From an uncultured Lachnospiraceae bacterium (lineage in GTDB: Bacteria > Bacillota > Clostridia > Lachnospirales > Lachnospiraceae), in assembly GCA_934432595.1 (NCBI GenBank), contig CAKRYR010000021.1:1-28781 (forward strand): a stretch of DNA of 28,781 nucleotides, in the 5' to 3' direction. Numbering within the stretch: the stretch's first letter is position 1; each line of letters begins with the position of its first letter. Under the pieces are notes generated by a model. The model did not search any database, was not told the origin of the DNA, and was given only the letters and a program-made list of their open reading frames with translations. Made by a program: the position numbers and the translations under genes. Of the stretch, positions 8,301 through 15,725 are shown in pieces.

Positions 8301-8323
8301 TGACGCGGAATAATTCCGCGTCA
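8301..8323 (-). terminator. Hairpin ending the PrsA-like lipoprotein gene
   Basis: TGACGCGGAA and TTCCGCGTCA form a perfect 10-bp stem with a 3-base loop, 9 bases past the stop codon at 8333. The sequence that follows on the minus strand is TA-rich rather than a clean U-run. Confidence 0.65.
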
Positions 8324-8332
8324 TTCTATATC

Positions 8333-9526
8333 TTATTTAGCAGTTTTATCTTTAAGATTTCTTGTTGCTTTACTAAACTCTTCTGGAATAATTGTTAGAT
8401 TACCTAACTTTAAGCTATTCCATACTTTCTTGTTTACTTTTACCTTATATTCTTTAGTCTTCTTTAACTTATCAATCTTATCAGTAAACATCTTCTCTTC
8501 TTTTTCAGAGATACCTTGTTTTATAGCAGAATCATATGCCTCTTTAGAATCATTATTATCCATAATACCTATAGTGTATTTTTTATCATATTCAAATACA
8601 TCTGTAAACTTACCATTCTTTAACTTCTTAGTTGCTTCAACATACTCATCTTTATCTGTCTCTGCTGAAGTATCCTTCTTAGAATCATTCTTTTTTGAAT
8701 CATCTGTTCCTGGAACTTTATCTGGATAAGCTTCATCCTGTTGATAATTCTTTTCCTCACTTGTTATGCTTGGATATTTCTTTGTTATCTCCTTTACACT
8801 CTTTCCTTCTTTAAGCATTTTTAATGCTTTCTCCATAGTTTCTTTTGCCTTTTTCTTCTCGGTATCAGATAATTCTGTTTCTTTACCAGCATCACTTTTC
8901 TCTACTATTGAAATATATAAATTAGTTGTCTTATATTGTCTATATATGTTCTTATAATCATAGTTATCTTTTACATCAGCTTTTGTTACCTTAAAGCTCT
9001 TAATCACATCAGCCTTATACTTATCATATACATATTTCATCTTTTGCATTTCAACAAATGAATCAGGCTTAAAACCAGTTTTCTTTATCATTTTCTTTGA
9101 AAATGTTTTTACAAGTTTCTTAGAATTATCTTCTAATTTTTTTAAGTCCTTATTAGGAATTTTGTACTTATCATCTTTTGCTGCCTCTTTATTTGATATG
9201 TACATTTCTTCAAAATTCTTAAGAACTTCATTTCTTAATGATACTGCATTAACAACTCCATCAGCAGCCTTTTCTGACCAAATGTCATATTCTGCGTTGT
9301 AGTATTGCTTATACATTTGATTGTAATATTCTGTAGTAATCTCTGTATCTGCAATATATGGTTTCAATGTATCCATGTATATTTTATCTTCACCAATAGT
9401 AACTACTAAAGATTTTGAATCATGTCTTGGACTAACATATTTCGAAGTACATCCTGTAACCATCGTCATACTTAAAACCATTGACAACATTAATAAAATT
9501 GAAATAAACCTACGTTGCTTATTCAA
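8333..9526 (-). CDS. PrsA/SurA-like exported foldase lipoprotein
   Basis: 397 residues from a TTG at 9526. An ATG 15 bp upstream is possible, but the only good Shine-Dalgarno (GGAGG) lies between the two, 8 bases before the TTG. The N-terminus KQRR, a hydrophobic stretch and the lipobox TMVTGC (Cys26) mark a lipoprotein. The mature part is Lys- and Asp-rich and helical. Residues about 40-195 look like the N-terminal chaperone region of SurA/PrsA proteins, with a parvulin-like part (about 200-340) in which EKALKMLKEGKSVKEITKKYPS matches the usual helix. The parvulin signature is poor and interrupted by a KKNDSKKD-type linker, so prolyl isomerase activity is doubtful. Likely helps exported proteins fold. 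A candidate promoter (TTGATT, 19-base spacer, TATAAT, 9622-9592) lies upstream. It appears to be transcribed alone. Confidence 0.75.
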   Translation of the reverse strand: MNKQRRFISILLMLSMVLSMTMVTGCTSKYVSPRHDSKSLVVTIGEDKIYMDTLKPYIADTEITTEYYNQMYKQYYNAEYDIWSEKAADGVVNAVSLRNEVLKNFEEMYISNKEAAKDDKYKIPNKDLKKLEDNSKKLVKTFSKKMIKKTGFKPDSFVEMQKMKYVYDKYKADVIKSFKVTKADVKDNYDYKNIYRQYKTTNLYISIVEKSDAGKETELSDTEKKKAKETMEKALKMLKEGKSVKEITKKYPSITSEEKNYQQDEAYPDKVPGTDDSKKNDSKKDTSAETDKDEYVEATKKLKNGKFTDVFEYDKKYTIGIMDNNDSKEAYDSAIKQGISEKEEKMFTDKIDKLKKTKEYKVKVNKKVWNSLKLGNLTIIPEEFSKATRNLKDKTAK

Positions 9527-9664
9527 AACTTTGTCCTCCATCCATTTATATTTTATCCTAAAAATTCTGAGAAAAAACTCTCATACTATTGATTATAGTT
9601 TTAACAGACAAAAAAATCAAGTATAACTTACATCTTTTGTAAAGATATTACAACCATAACCAAC

Positions 9665-9696
9665 TAAAGTGTACATTTCAAAAAATGTACACTTTA
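9665..9696 (-). terminator. Perfect 14-bp hairpin after the LysR gene
   Basis: TAAAGTGTACATTT and AAATGTACACTTTA pair perfectly around a 4-base loop, 34 bases past the LysR stop. The stem is strong but the U-run is weak, so termination is likely rather than certain. Confidence 0.6.
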
Positions 9697-9729
9697 ATCA
9701 TGTTATATGTTAATAAACTACTATTCAAT

Positions 9730-10632
9730 TTATACAAATATAAAACTTTGTCTTCTTACAGACAATAAATTCATAAACTCCTTTATACAATTATAATTTA
9801 TACTTTCCTCATCATAAGCTGCTATTATCTTTCTCTTAGGTAATATTTCAAACATTTCAATTGTAATTAATTTTTCTTCATCCTTTGGTAAACAATACTC
9901 TGGCACAAATGCTATTCCAAGTCCTTCCCTTGCTAAATCTAATAATAAATCATTATCCTTTAACTCCATATTTGGGATTAAATCAATTGAATGTTTCATG
10001 AAAATTGAATGTAAATACTTACTAGAATTATTATCCTTATCTAACATAAGTATTGGATAATCCACTAATTCACTCAATTTTATAATTTCATTTTCCAATG
10101 GATAAATATCCTTATTTGCCACAAAAACATCTCTAAATTCTCTTATTTCCTTTACATTATATCCTGTAATATTTCCACAAGGTGATGATGCTATAACCAA
10201 ATCAGCATGATTATTTTCTAATATCTTGCCACAATTTTCAGAATCACAACTAATTAATTTAATGTTAATATCTTGATATCTTCTATGAAATTCTTCTATA
10301 AATGGCAATAAATAATGTTTTATTAACGTTTCATCTGCTGCTATTCTAATTTGTCCTTTACTTATTTTATCTCCATCCAATACTATATTTTGACCTTTAA
10401 GAATAAGTTCTACAGCTGACTTTACATGTTTAAATAATATTTCCCCTTCTTCTGTCAACTTTACTTTTTTTGTACTTCTGTCAAATAAAACCTTATTTAA
10501 TTTTTTTTCAAGAGCTTTAACAGATTGACTTACTGCCGATTGTGAAATATACAAAACTTTTGAAGCATCTGAAAAGCTTAATGTTTTGGCAACATAATAA
10601 AATACCTTATATAACTCAAAATTAATATCCAT
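9730..10632 (-). CDS. LysR-family transcription regulator
   Basis: 300 residues, the usual LysR length. Residues 1-60 form the winged helix-turn-helix; the recognition region SFSDASKVLYISQSAVSQSVKALE (about 19-42) is typical. From about residue 90 (GQIRIAADETLIKHYLLPFIEEF) a periplasmic-binding-protein-like effector domain follows, so a small co-inducer is expected, identity unknown. AGAGG lies 9 bases before the ATG. The gene starts 32 bp after the stop of the EAL protein gene and is probably its downstream operon partner. There is no divergent gene next to it, which is the usual target of a LysR protein, so its regulon cannot be read from context. Confidence 0.88.
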   Translation of the reverse strand: MDINFELYKVFYYVAKTLSFSDASKVLYISQSAVSQSVKALEKKLNKVLFDRSTKKVKLTEEGEILFKHVKSAVELILKGQNIVLDGDKISKGQIRIAADETLIKHYLLPFIEEFHRRYQDINIKLISCDSENCGKILENNHADLVIASSPCGNITGYNVKEIREFRDVFVANKDIYPLENEIIKLSELVDYPILMLDKDNNSSKYLHSIFMKHSIDLIPNMELKDNDLLLDLAREGLGIAFVPEYCLPKDEEKLITIEMFEILPKRKIIAAYDEESINYNCIKEFMNLLSVRRQSFIFV

Positions 10633-10664
10633 ACTTTATACCTCTTTTCAATATATTTATACTC

Positions 10665-13600
10665 TTACAATACAGCAGAAGAATTTAACATCTTTTCAAG
10701 TTCTTCCCTTGGTACTGGTTTTGAAAACAAAAATCCTTGTGCCATATCACATTTAATTTTCTTTAAAAAATCTGATTGTTCCTGTGTCTCTACCCCCTCT
10801 GATAGAACTTTAATATCAAGTTTTTTAGCCATATCTACAATACTCGATACAATTATTTGTTCTTCTTTACTTAACTTATCTTTTCCAAAAAAAGCTCTAT
10901 CTAACTTCAAAACATCACTATTCATATCTTTTAATAAATTTAATGATGAATATCCCGAACCAAAATCATCTATTGATACCTTAAATCCTACTTTTCTAAG
11001 TTTATTCATAGTTGATAATGCAGTTTCTGCACTATCTATAAAAATATTCTCTGTAAGTTCTAGCTCTATAAGGGTGTGAGGTATATTGTATTTATCAACA
11101 ATTTCAATAAGATTTTCAATAAATCTATTTTCTTCGTATAAATGAACTCTTGATACATTAACAGAAATAGGTATTACCTTCTTCCTTTCATCTATCCATT
11201 CTCTCATTGTTCTACATACATCTTCATATACGAAAAAGTCCAAATTAACAACAAATCCATTTTTCTCAAACAACGGAATAAATGAATCTGGTGCCATTAT
11301 TGTCTTATCAGGTTTTACCCATCTAACCAAAGCCTCAGCTCCTGCAATAGAACCATCCGCTATATTAACCTTTGGTTGATAATATACTTTAAATTCATTA
11401 TGCGCCAATGCCATCTCCATAGAATTTGTAATTTCAAACTCTAACTTCAATTTTTGTTTCATCTCATCATCAAAGAAATGAATTACACTATTATTTTCTT
11501 TAGCACATCTTCTAGCAATATTTGAATTATCAATAGGCCCCATTATATCTCCATAATTATTTTCTATGGCACAAACACCAATAGATAAACTTAATCTAAT
11601 TCCTGAATCCATTTTCTTAACTTTATCTATAAAAACTTCACTTAATTTATTAAGATATAATTCTATCCTTTCTCTTGATTCATATTCTTGCAATAATATA
11701 AAATTATCCGAGAAATTCCTACAACAAGCAACTATTCCAAAATCATTTTTATTAATTATTTTTGCAAATTCTTGTAATATTTGATCTCCTTTATCATATC
11801 CAAAATTATCATTCACAAATTTAAACTTCTTAAAATCGATATTTGAAATTGCATACTTTTTTGTATTATCTGCCTTCACTATTTTCTTTGCTTCCATCTT
11901 AAAATTAGTTAAAGTAGGAAGTCCTGTAAGGATATCATTATTCCTTACTTTATTAATTCTATCTTCCATTATTTCATTATCTTTTATTTTTAAAAGATAA
12001 CTAGATAATAGTAATGATAAAGTTTTTAATACTCTACATTCACTATCACTCCAATTATGGGTATGTCTTGTATCATATATTCCTAAAGCTGCATGGAATT
12101 CATCATCATCCTTCATTACACTTTGTATAAAAGATGATATTTTAAACTTTTCTAATAACCATTTTATTGGAAAGTTCTTATCAAGTTGTTCGACATTATT
12201 CACAGCTAAAATATTATTTTCATCTAAATTCTTACAATACTTATCAAGAAAAATCTCATCTGCTTTAATTGCTATAGTATCTTCATTATGTTTTATTCCA
12301 TTCTTACTCCAATTGTAAGTAATATATAATCTTTTATTTTTTATTTGAATTATATTTACATTAGATGCTTTAAATTTATTACCTATCATAGCTAGGCTTT
12401 CTTCTATACCTTTTTTTAAATCATTTGCTTTAGACATTATATTCAAAAATCTAGCAGTTACATCTTGTTCAAATCCTTCATACTCAGAACTATTATCAGT
12501 TTCATCATATGTATTATATAATTCATTGTTACTGTTTGATTCCATCACATCAGCTTGATATATTTCATACCTATTCTTTCCATACACCTTAGCATAATAT
12601 AAAGCTTTATCTGTATTTTTAAACAACTCATCATAAGAATTACCATTCTCTGGATACAAAGTAATTCCTATACTGCATGATATATGTAATGATTTAATAT
12701 CTCCAATAGAAGTGTCTTGTATAATTTCTTGAATTCTTTTAACACAGTTTATAACTTGCTCTTTGCTTTCCACATTTTTTAAAAATAATAAATACTTATC
12801 TCCACCAACTCTAGCTACTAAATCATCTGCTCTTAGCTCATTTCTAATATTACTTGCAATATTAATTAAAATTGCATCACCAAAAACCTCACCAATGTTT
12901 TTATTTATAGTTGCAAAATTATCTATATCAAGAATAACAAATGCATTTTTTAGATTTTTCCCTTCATTATCTAAATAATTAACTATTTCCTTCCTTGCAG
13001 CCTTCTTATTATACAACTTTGTTAATGAATCTTTTAACTTCATTTGATTTATGTATTCTTCATGTTTCTTTCTCTCATCAATATTATATATCCAACCTAT
13101 TATTTTCTTATTTTTTCCTTTTTTATTTTTTATACTCATTGCTCTTATAGAGCACCATATTTCACTACCTTCCAAACTCATAAACCTAAACTCTAGTTCA
13201 GCTGTTTTATCCATAGATACCATACCAACAATCTTTGCCTTATCATCTGGATGTACACTATTCCCATTCAATATATATTCAATAAAATCCTTTGCCTTAT
13301 TCTCTTTAATTTCATCAAAATTACGAATATTATTAAAAGTTATTGTGTCTTTTTTTACATCATACTCAAACATAATATCTGCGTTTTTGTTCAATATTCT
13401 CTTAAACATCTCATTTTCTATTTTTATACTCTCTTGATTCATTTTATATTCATCTACATCTGTAAAAATAGCATAGACTTCCTCTAATCCATTTTCATTA
13501 ACTAACTTATTTAAGTTAACAGATACCCATTTTTTTGTGTCTTTATAGGTGATAATCTGAGATTCAAATTTATCGTGTTTCTTGTTACTAAAACCAAAAA

Positions 13601-13859
13601 GAACTATTTTATTTTCATCTTCACTTAGAAAAATATTCTTTATACAATCATTATATTTTTTATAAAACTCATTCCTACTACAGCCTAAAATTTCCAACAT
13701 ATTGTCTGAAACAAATGTTACTTTTTCATCATAATTATTCTCATATCTTATAACTCCACCCGGAATATTCATCATCATTTCCTTTATTAAATCGCTAGCA
13801 TTATTAACATTTATACTATCCTTATTAGTGTCACTATCTAAATTTTTCTTGAATTCCAT
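10665..13859 (-). CDS. PAS-PAS-GGDEF-GAF-GGDEF-EAL cyclic-di-GMP phosphodiesterase
   Basis: 1064 residues, no membrane helix. Domains in order: PAS (about 25-140), PAS (145-265), GGDEF (268-435), GAF-like (465-625), a second degenerate GGDEF (640-797) and EAL (803-1060). The EAL domain has its motif residues: AEALVRW (Glu842), ELTEN, IDDFGSGYSSL (Asp964, Asp965), VLKLD, EGVET (1021-1025) and AQGFLF. It should hydrolyse c-di-GMP to pGpG. The first GGDEF reads GGDKY (352-356), losing the catalytic Glu, but has an RADD inhibitory-site motif (343-346) at the normal distance of five residues. The second reads FSDNF (716-720) and is surely inactive. So it is probably a phosphodiesterase tuned by PAS, GAF and nucleotide inputs, not a cyclase. 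AAGG lies 7 bases before the ATG. LysR follows 32 bp downstream. Confidence 0.9.
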   Translation of the reverse strand: MEFKKNLDSDTNKDSINVNNASDLIKEMMMNIPGGVIRYENNYDEKVTFVSDNMLEILGCSRNEFYKKYNDCIKNIFLSEDENKIVLFGFSNKKHDKFESQIITYKDTKKWVSVNLNKLVNENGLEEVYAIFTDVDEYKMNQESIKIENEMFKRILNKNADIMFEYDVKKDTITFNNIRNFDEIKENKAKDFIEYILNGNSVHPDDKAKIVGMVSMDKTAELEFRFMSLEGSEIWCSIRAMSIKNKKGKNKKIIGWIYNIDERKKHEEYINQMKLKDSLTKLYNKKAARKEIVNYLDNEGKNLKNAFVILDIDNFATINKNIGEVFGDAILINIASNIRNELRADDLVARVGGDKYLLFLKNVESKEQVINCVKRIQEIIQDTSIGDIKSLHISCSIGITLYPENGNSYDELFKNTDKALYYAKVYGKNRYEIYQADVMESNSNNELYNTYDETDNSSEYEGFEQDVTARFLNIMSKANDLKKGIEESLAMIGNKFKASNVNIIQIKNKRLYITYNWSKNGIKHNEDTIAIKADEIFLDKYCKNLDENNILAVNNVEQLDKNFPIKWLLEKFKISSFIQSVMKDDDEFHAALGIYDTRHTHNWSDSECRVLKTLSLLLSSYLLKIKDNEIMEDRINKVRNNDILTGLPTLTNFKMEAKKIVKADNTKKYAISNIDFKKFKFVNDNFGYDKGDQILQEFAKIINKNDFGIVACCRNFSDNFILLQEYESRERIELYLNKLSEVFIDKVKKMDSGIRLSLSIGVCAIENNYGDIMGPIDNSNIARRCAKENNSVIHFFDDEMKQKLKLEFEITNSMEMALAHNEFKVYYQPKVNIADGSIAGAEALVRWVKPDKTIMAPDSFIPLFEKNGFVVNLDFFVYEDVCRTMREWIDERKKVIPISVNVSRVHLYEENRFIENLIEIVDKYNIPHTLIELELTENIFIDSAETALSTMNKLRKVGFKVSIDDFGSGYSSLNLLKDMNSDVLKLDRAFFGKDKLSKEEQIIVSSIVDMAKKLDIKVLSEGVETQEQSDFLKKIKCDMAQGFLFSKPVPREELEKMLNSSAVL

Positions 13860-13951
13860 ATGTACACCTTCCCAATAACCATTCTTTTAAAAAATTACAA
13901 CCACGACTAGACAATAGTTATATCGTCATTTTATGATATTTATTAGTAATA

Positions 13952-13980
13952 GTTATAAGTAATTAGGACAAATTTACCAA
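13952..13980 (-). promoter_or_regulatory. Candidate promoter of the EAL-LysR operon
   Basis: On the minus strand TTGGTA (13980-13975), a 17-base spacer and TATAAC (13957-13952). The match is moderate. It is back to back with the thiT promoter, four bases from that -35 element. Confidence 0.4.
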
Positions 13981-13984
13981 TCTA

Positions 13985-14013
13985 TTGACATTTATATATA
14001 TATCTGATATATT
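13985..14013 (+). promoter_or_regulatory. Promoter of the TPP riboswitch-thiT transcript
   Basis: TTGACA (13985-13990), a 17-base spacer and TATATT (14008-14013), with an extended -10 TG at 14005-14006. The predicted start near 14020 places the aptamer at the very 5' end of the RNA. Confidence 0.85.
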
Positions 14014-14020
14014 TCTATAT

Positions 14021-14107
14021 TGCTAGGGGAGCCATGGCTGAGATATACAATTATAATTGTATAAACCCTCATAACTTGATCTGATTAATATCAGCGAAAG
14101 GAAGCTT
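14021..14107 (+). promoter_or_regulatory. TPP riboswitch aptamer (THI element)
   Basis: The conserved THI blocks appear in order: AGGGGAGCC (14025-14033), GGCTGAGA (14036-14043), ACCCT (14065-14069), CTTGATCTG (14075-14083), and TCAGCG followed by AAAGGAAGC (14091-14105). AGGGG pairs with ACCCT (P2). A variable AT-rich arm (14045-14064) is P3-like. CTGA/TCAG forms the P5 arm. P1 is short (GCT/AGC). The gene behind it is the thiamine carrier ThiT, a standard target: thiamine diphosphate should switch it off. Confidence 0.93.
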
Positions 14108-14115
14108 CAGATGGT

Positions 14116-14167
14116 TTCTCCTATAAATTTACTAAGGTATTTTTTATCTTAGACAATATTTAGGAGG
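14116..14167 (+). promoter_or_regulatory. Riboswitch expression platform that can hide the thiT Shine-Dalgarno
   Basis: CTCCTA (14118-14123) is complementary to TAGGAG (14161-14166), which holds the Shine-Dalgarno AGGAGG. Between them CTAAGGTA (14132-14139) and TATCTTAG (14145-14152) form an inner stem. TTCTCCTA (14116-14123) can instead pair with TAGGGGAG (14024-14031) of the aptamer, with two G-U pairs. These exclusive pairings suggest translational control. There is no terminator-type U-run directly after a stem before the start codon other than the seven T residues at 14168-14174. Confidence 0.6.
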
Positions 14168-14174
14168 TTTTTTT

Positions 14175-14801
14175 ATGTCAAATTCTAAAAGGTCATTGAC
14201 CACAAGGGAAATATGCTTATCTGCTATATTAATAGCTATTGCATTTGTTATTTCCGAATTTATTCCTTTTATTAAACTACCATATGGTGGCAAACTAACA
14301 TATTGTAGTATGTTGTTTGTATGTTTAATAGGATATTTCTTTGGACCAAAAACAGGTCTTATTGCAAGTTTAGCTTATGGTTTATTACAACTAATTATGG
14401 GATCATCAATTGTTCATCCTGTTCAATTAATACTTGATTATCCATTAGCTTACACTTGTCTTGGTATATGTGGATTTTTCCATAATAAGAAAAATGGATT
14501 AGCTATAGGTTATATACTTAGTGTATTAGGAAGATACATATGTCATGTAATTTCTGGTATTGTATTTTTTGGTGAATATGCAGAAGGTAATGTAATTATT
14601 TATTCGTTAGTATATAATTTAACTTATATTTTGCCAGAAGCAATACTTTCATTATTACTTATCGCTCTTTTGTCAAACACATTTAAAAGACTTAAAGTAT
14701 CTTTATTAGATACTAGCACTGTTTCGAAAGGAAATTCTAATACAGTAGGAGAAGCAGAAGCAGGCTCTAATAAATCAGATGAAAACGTTAACAATAAATA
14801 A
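14175..14801 (+). CDS. thiT: ThiT, substrate-binding component of an ECF thiamine transporter
   Basis: 208 residues, six predicted membrane helices. The N-terminal TTREICLSAILIAIAFVIS, the segment KLPYGGKLTYCSMLFVCLIGYFFGP and the later RYICHVISGIVFFGEYA and PEAILS are characteristic of the ThiT (YuaJ) family, which binds thiamine with very high affinity. It needs the general ECF module (two ATPases and EcfT), not encoded in this window, so it must borrow one from elsewhere. AGGAGG lies 7 bases before the ATG and is part of the riboswitch platform, so expression should fall when thiamine diphosphate is plentiful. The C-terminal 30 residues are a polar Ser/Asn/Glu-rich tail beyond the family core, of no evident function. 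It is transcribed alone; a bidirectional terminator follows at 14818-14863. Confidence 0.93.
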   Translation: MSNSKRSLTTREICLSAILIAIAFVISEFIPFIKLPYGGKLTYCSMLFVCLIGYFFGPKTGLIASLAYGLLQLIMGSSIVHPVQLILDYPLAYTCLGICGFFHNKKNGLAIGYILSVLGRYICHVISGIVFFGEYAEGNVIIYSLVYNLTYILPEAILSLLLIALLSNTFKRLKVSLLDTSTVSKGNSNTVGEAEAGSNKSDENVNNK

Positions 14802-14817
14802 TATAATTTTTCAGACT

Positions 14818-14863
14818 AAAAAAGGAAGTAATTCCATTTTATATGGGTTGCTTCCTTTTTTTT
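14818..14863. terminator. Bidirectional terminator between thiT and sortase
   Basis: AAAAAAGGAAG and CTTCCTTTTTT pair, with an inner CCAT/ATGG helix. Eight T residues (14856-14863) follow on the plus strand and six on the minus strand, so it ends both converging transcripts. Confidence 0.9.
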
Positions 14864-14872
14864 AAAATAATT

Positions 14873-15688
14873 TTATGGTTGTTGTGTAACTTGTTGCTGT
14901 GTTGTTTGTTGTGTAGTTTCTTGATTTGTTGTTTGTTGATCTGTCTGTATTCTCCTAGCTACAACAGCAAACCTTCCATTTTCAACATGTGAACTACAAG
15001 TAGACAATGTTAGGAACTGATCTCCATATTGAGGTCTGACTCCTGTATCATACTGTCTAACTTTTTCAACATATTGAACAAACTCATTAAACTCATTTTC
15101 ATTAGTCGCTTCTAGAAATTGATAATATCTATAAGACGTTTTATCAGATTTTTTTAATACTTGTGCATAAAATGCACCAAATATCTCATACTCTCCTTTT
15201 TCATATAAAGTGTTAAAAGTTATAGTTGGATGTGCAGCATAATATGATTTATTTCTATATTGTTTTAACGAACCAAACATAGTACCGTTTTTCATATTAT
15301 GTCCATATATTATTATATTAGTATTAGGAGTTGATATTTTGCTTGAACCATCTATATATAATGTTCCATAAATAGATTGCTTTTTATCAAAATCTTTATC
15401 TAAATAAAATTCATTATCTCCTTCAACAAACATAACAGGATTATCAATCTTGGTTCCTGCTATTTTCAACCATCCAATTAAATCTTGATTTTTATTATAA
15501 AAATCAACAAGTTCTGGTAACATTACCTTTGGTTTTTCTGTAGGTTCTATTGTTGGTGCAATCGTAGCTATAGGCTGTGATTCTGTTGTATTATTTTTAC
15601 CACTTTTTTTCACTATTAAAAAAATAGAACAACCACATATTATAAGTATCATTAAAACTATTATTAAATATCTACTATTTTTGCTCAT
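14873..15688 (-). CDS. Class B sortase
   Basis: 271 residues from the ATG at 15688, which has a perfect GAGGAGG site 6 bases upstream. A longer frame to 15763 would overlap the gene before it and has no such site. One N-terminal membrane helix (about 7-27) anchors it outside-facing. The sortase fold follows, with IIIYGHNM (His130), TLSTCS (Cys231) and NGRF (Arg239), the full catalytic triad. The long helical segment between His and Cys (about 195-212) and the TLSTCS motif indicate class B. Such enzymes join proteins with NPxT-type signals to peptidoglycan, or polymerise pilins. The fibro-slime protein at 2177-4582 ends in NPKTG and is a good candidate substrate. The C-terminal 23 residues are almost only Gln and Thr, which is unusual. 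It lies 37 bp after the HD-GYP gene, probably one operon. Confidence 0.92.
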   Translation of the reverse strand: MSKNSRYLIIVLMILIICGCSIFLIVKKSGKNNTTESQPIATIAPTIEPTEKPKVMLPELVDFYNKNQDLIGWLKIAGTKIDNPVMFVEGDNEFYLDKDFDKKQSIYGTLYIDGSSKISTPNTNIIIYGHNMKNGTMFGSLKQYRNKSYYAAHPTITFNTLYEKGEYEIFGAFYAQVLKKSDKTSYRYYQFLEATNENEFNEFVQYVEKVRQYDTGVRPQYGDQFLTLSTCSSHVENGRFAVVARRIQTDQQTTNQETTQQTTQQQVTQQP

Positions 15689-15725
15689 ATTTATCCTCCT
15701 CTTTTTTATGTATTTCCCAATTATC

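Noticed and set aside
8430..8729. Plus-strand open frame of 99 codons
   Set aside because: It is the reverse of the Lys/Asp-rich part of the PrsA-like gene. No ribosome site or family resemblance.
10665..11580. LysR as regulator of a divergent metabolic gene
   Set aside because: The LysR gene has no divergent neighbour; both adjacent genes are on the same strand, so a classic LysR-target pair is not supported.
13051..13437. Plus-strand open frame of 128 codons
   Set aside because: It lies wholly antisense to the PAS/GGDEF/EAL gene, has hydrophobic low-complexity content typical of the reverse of Asn/Lys/Glu-rich coding DNA, and has no ribosome site.
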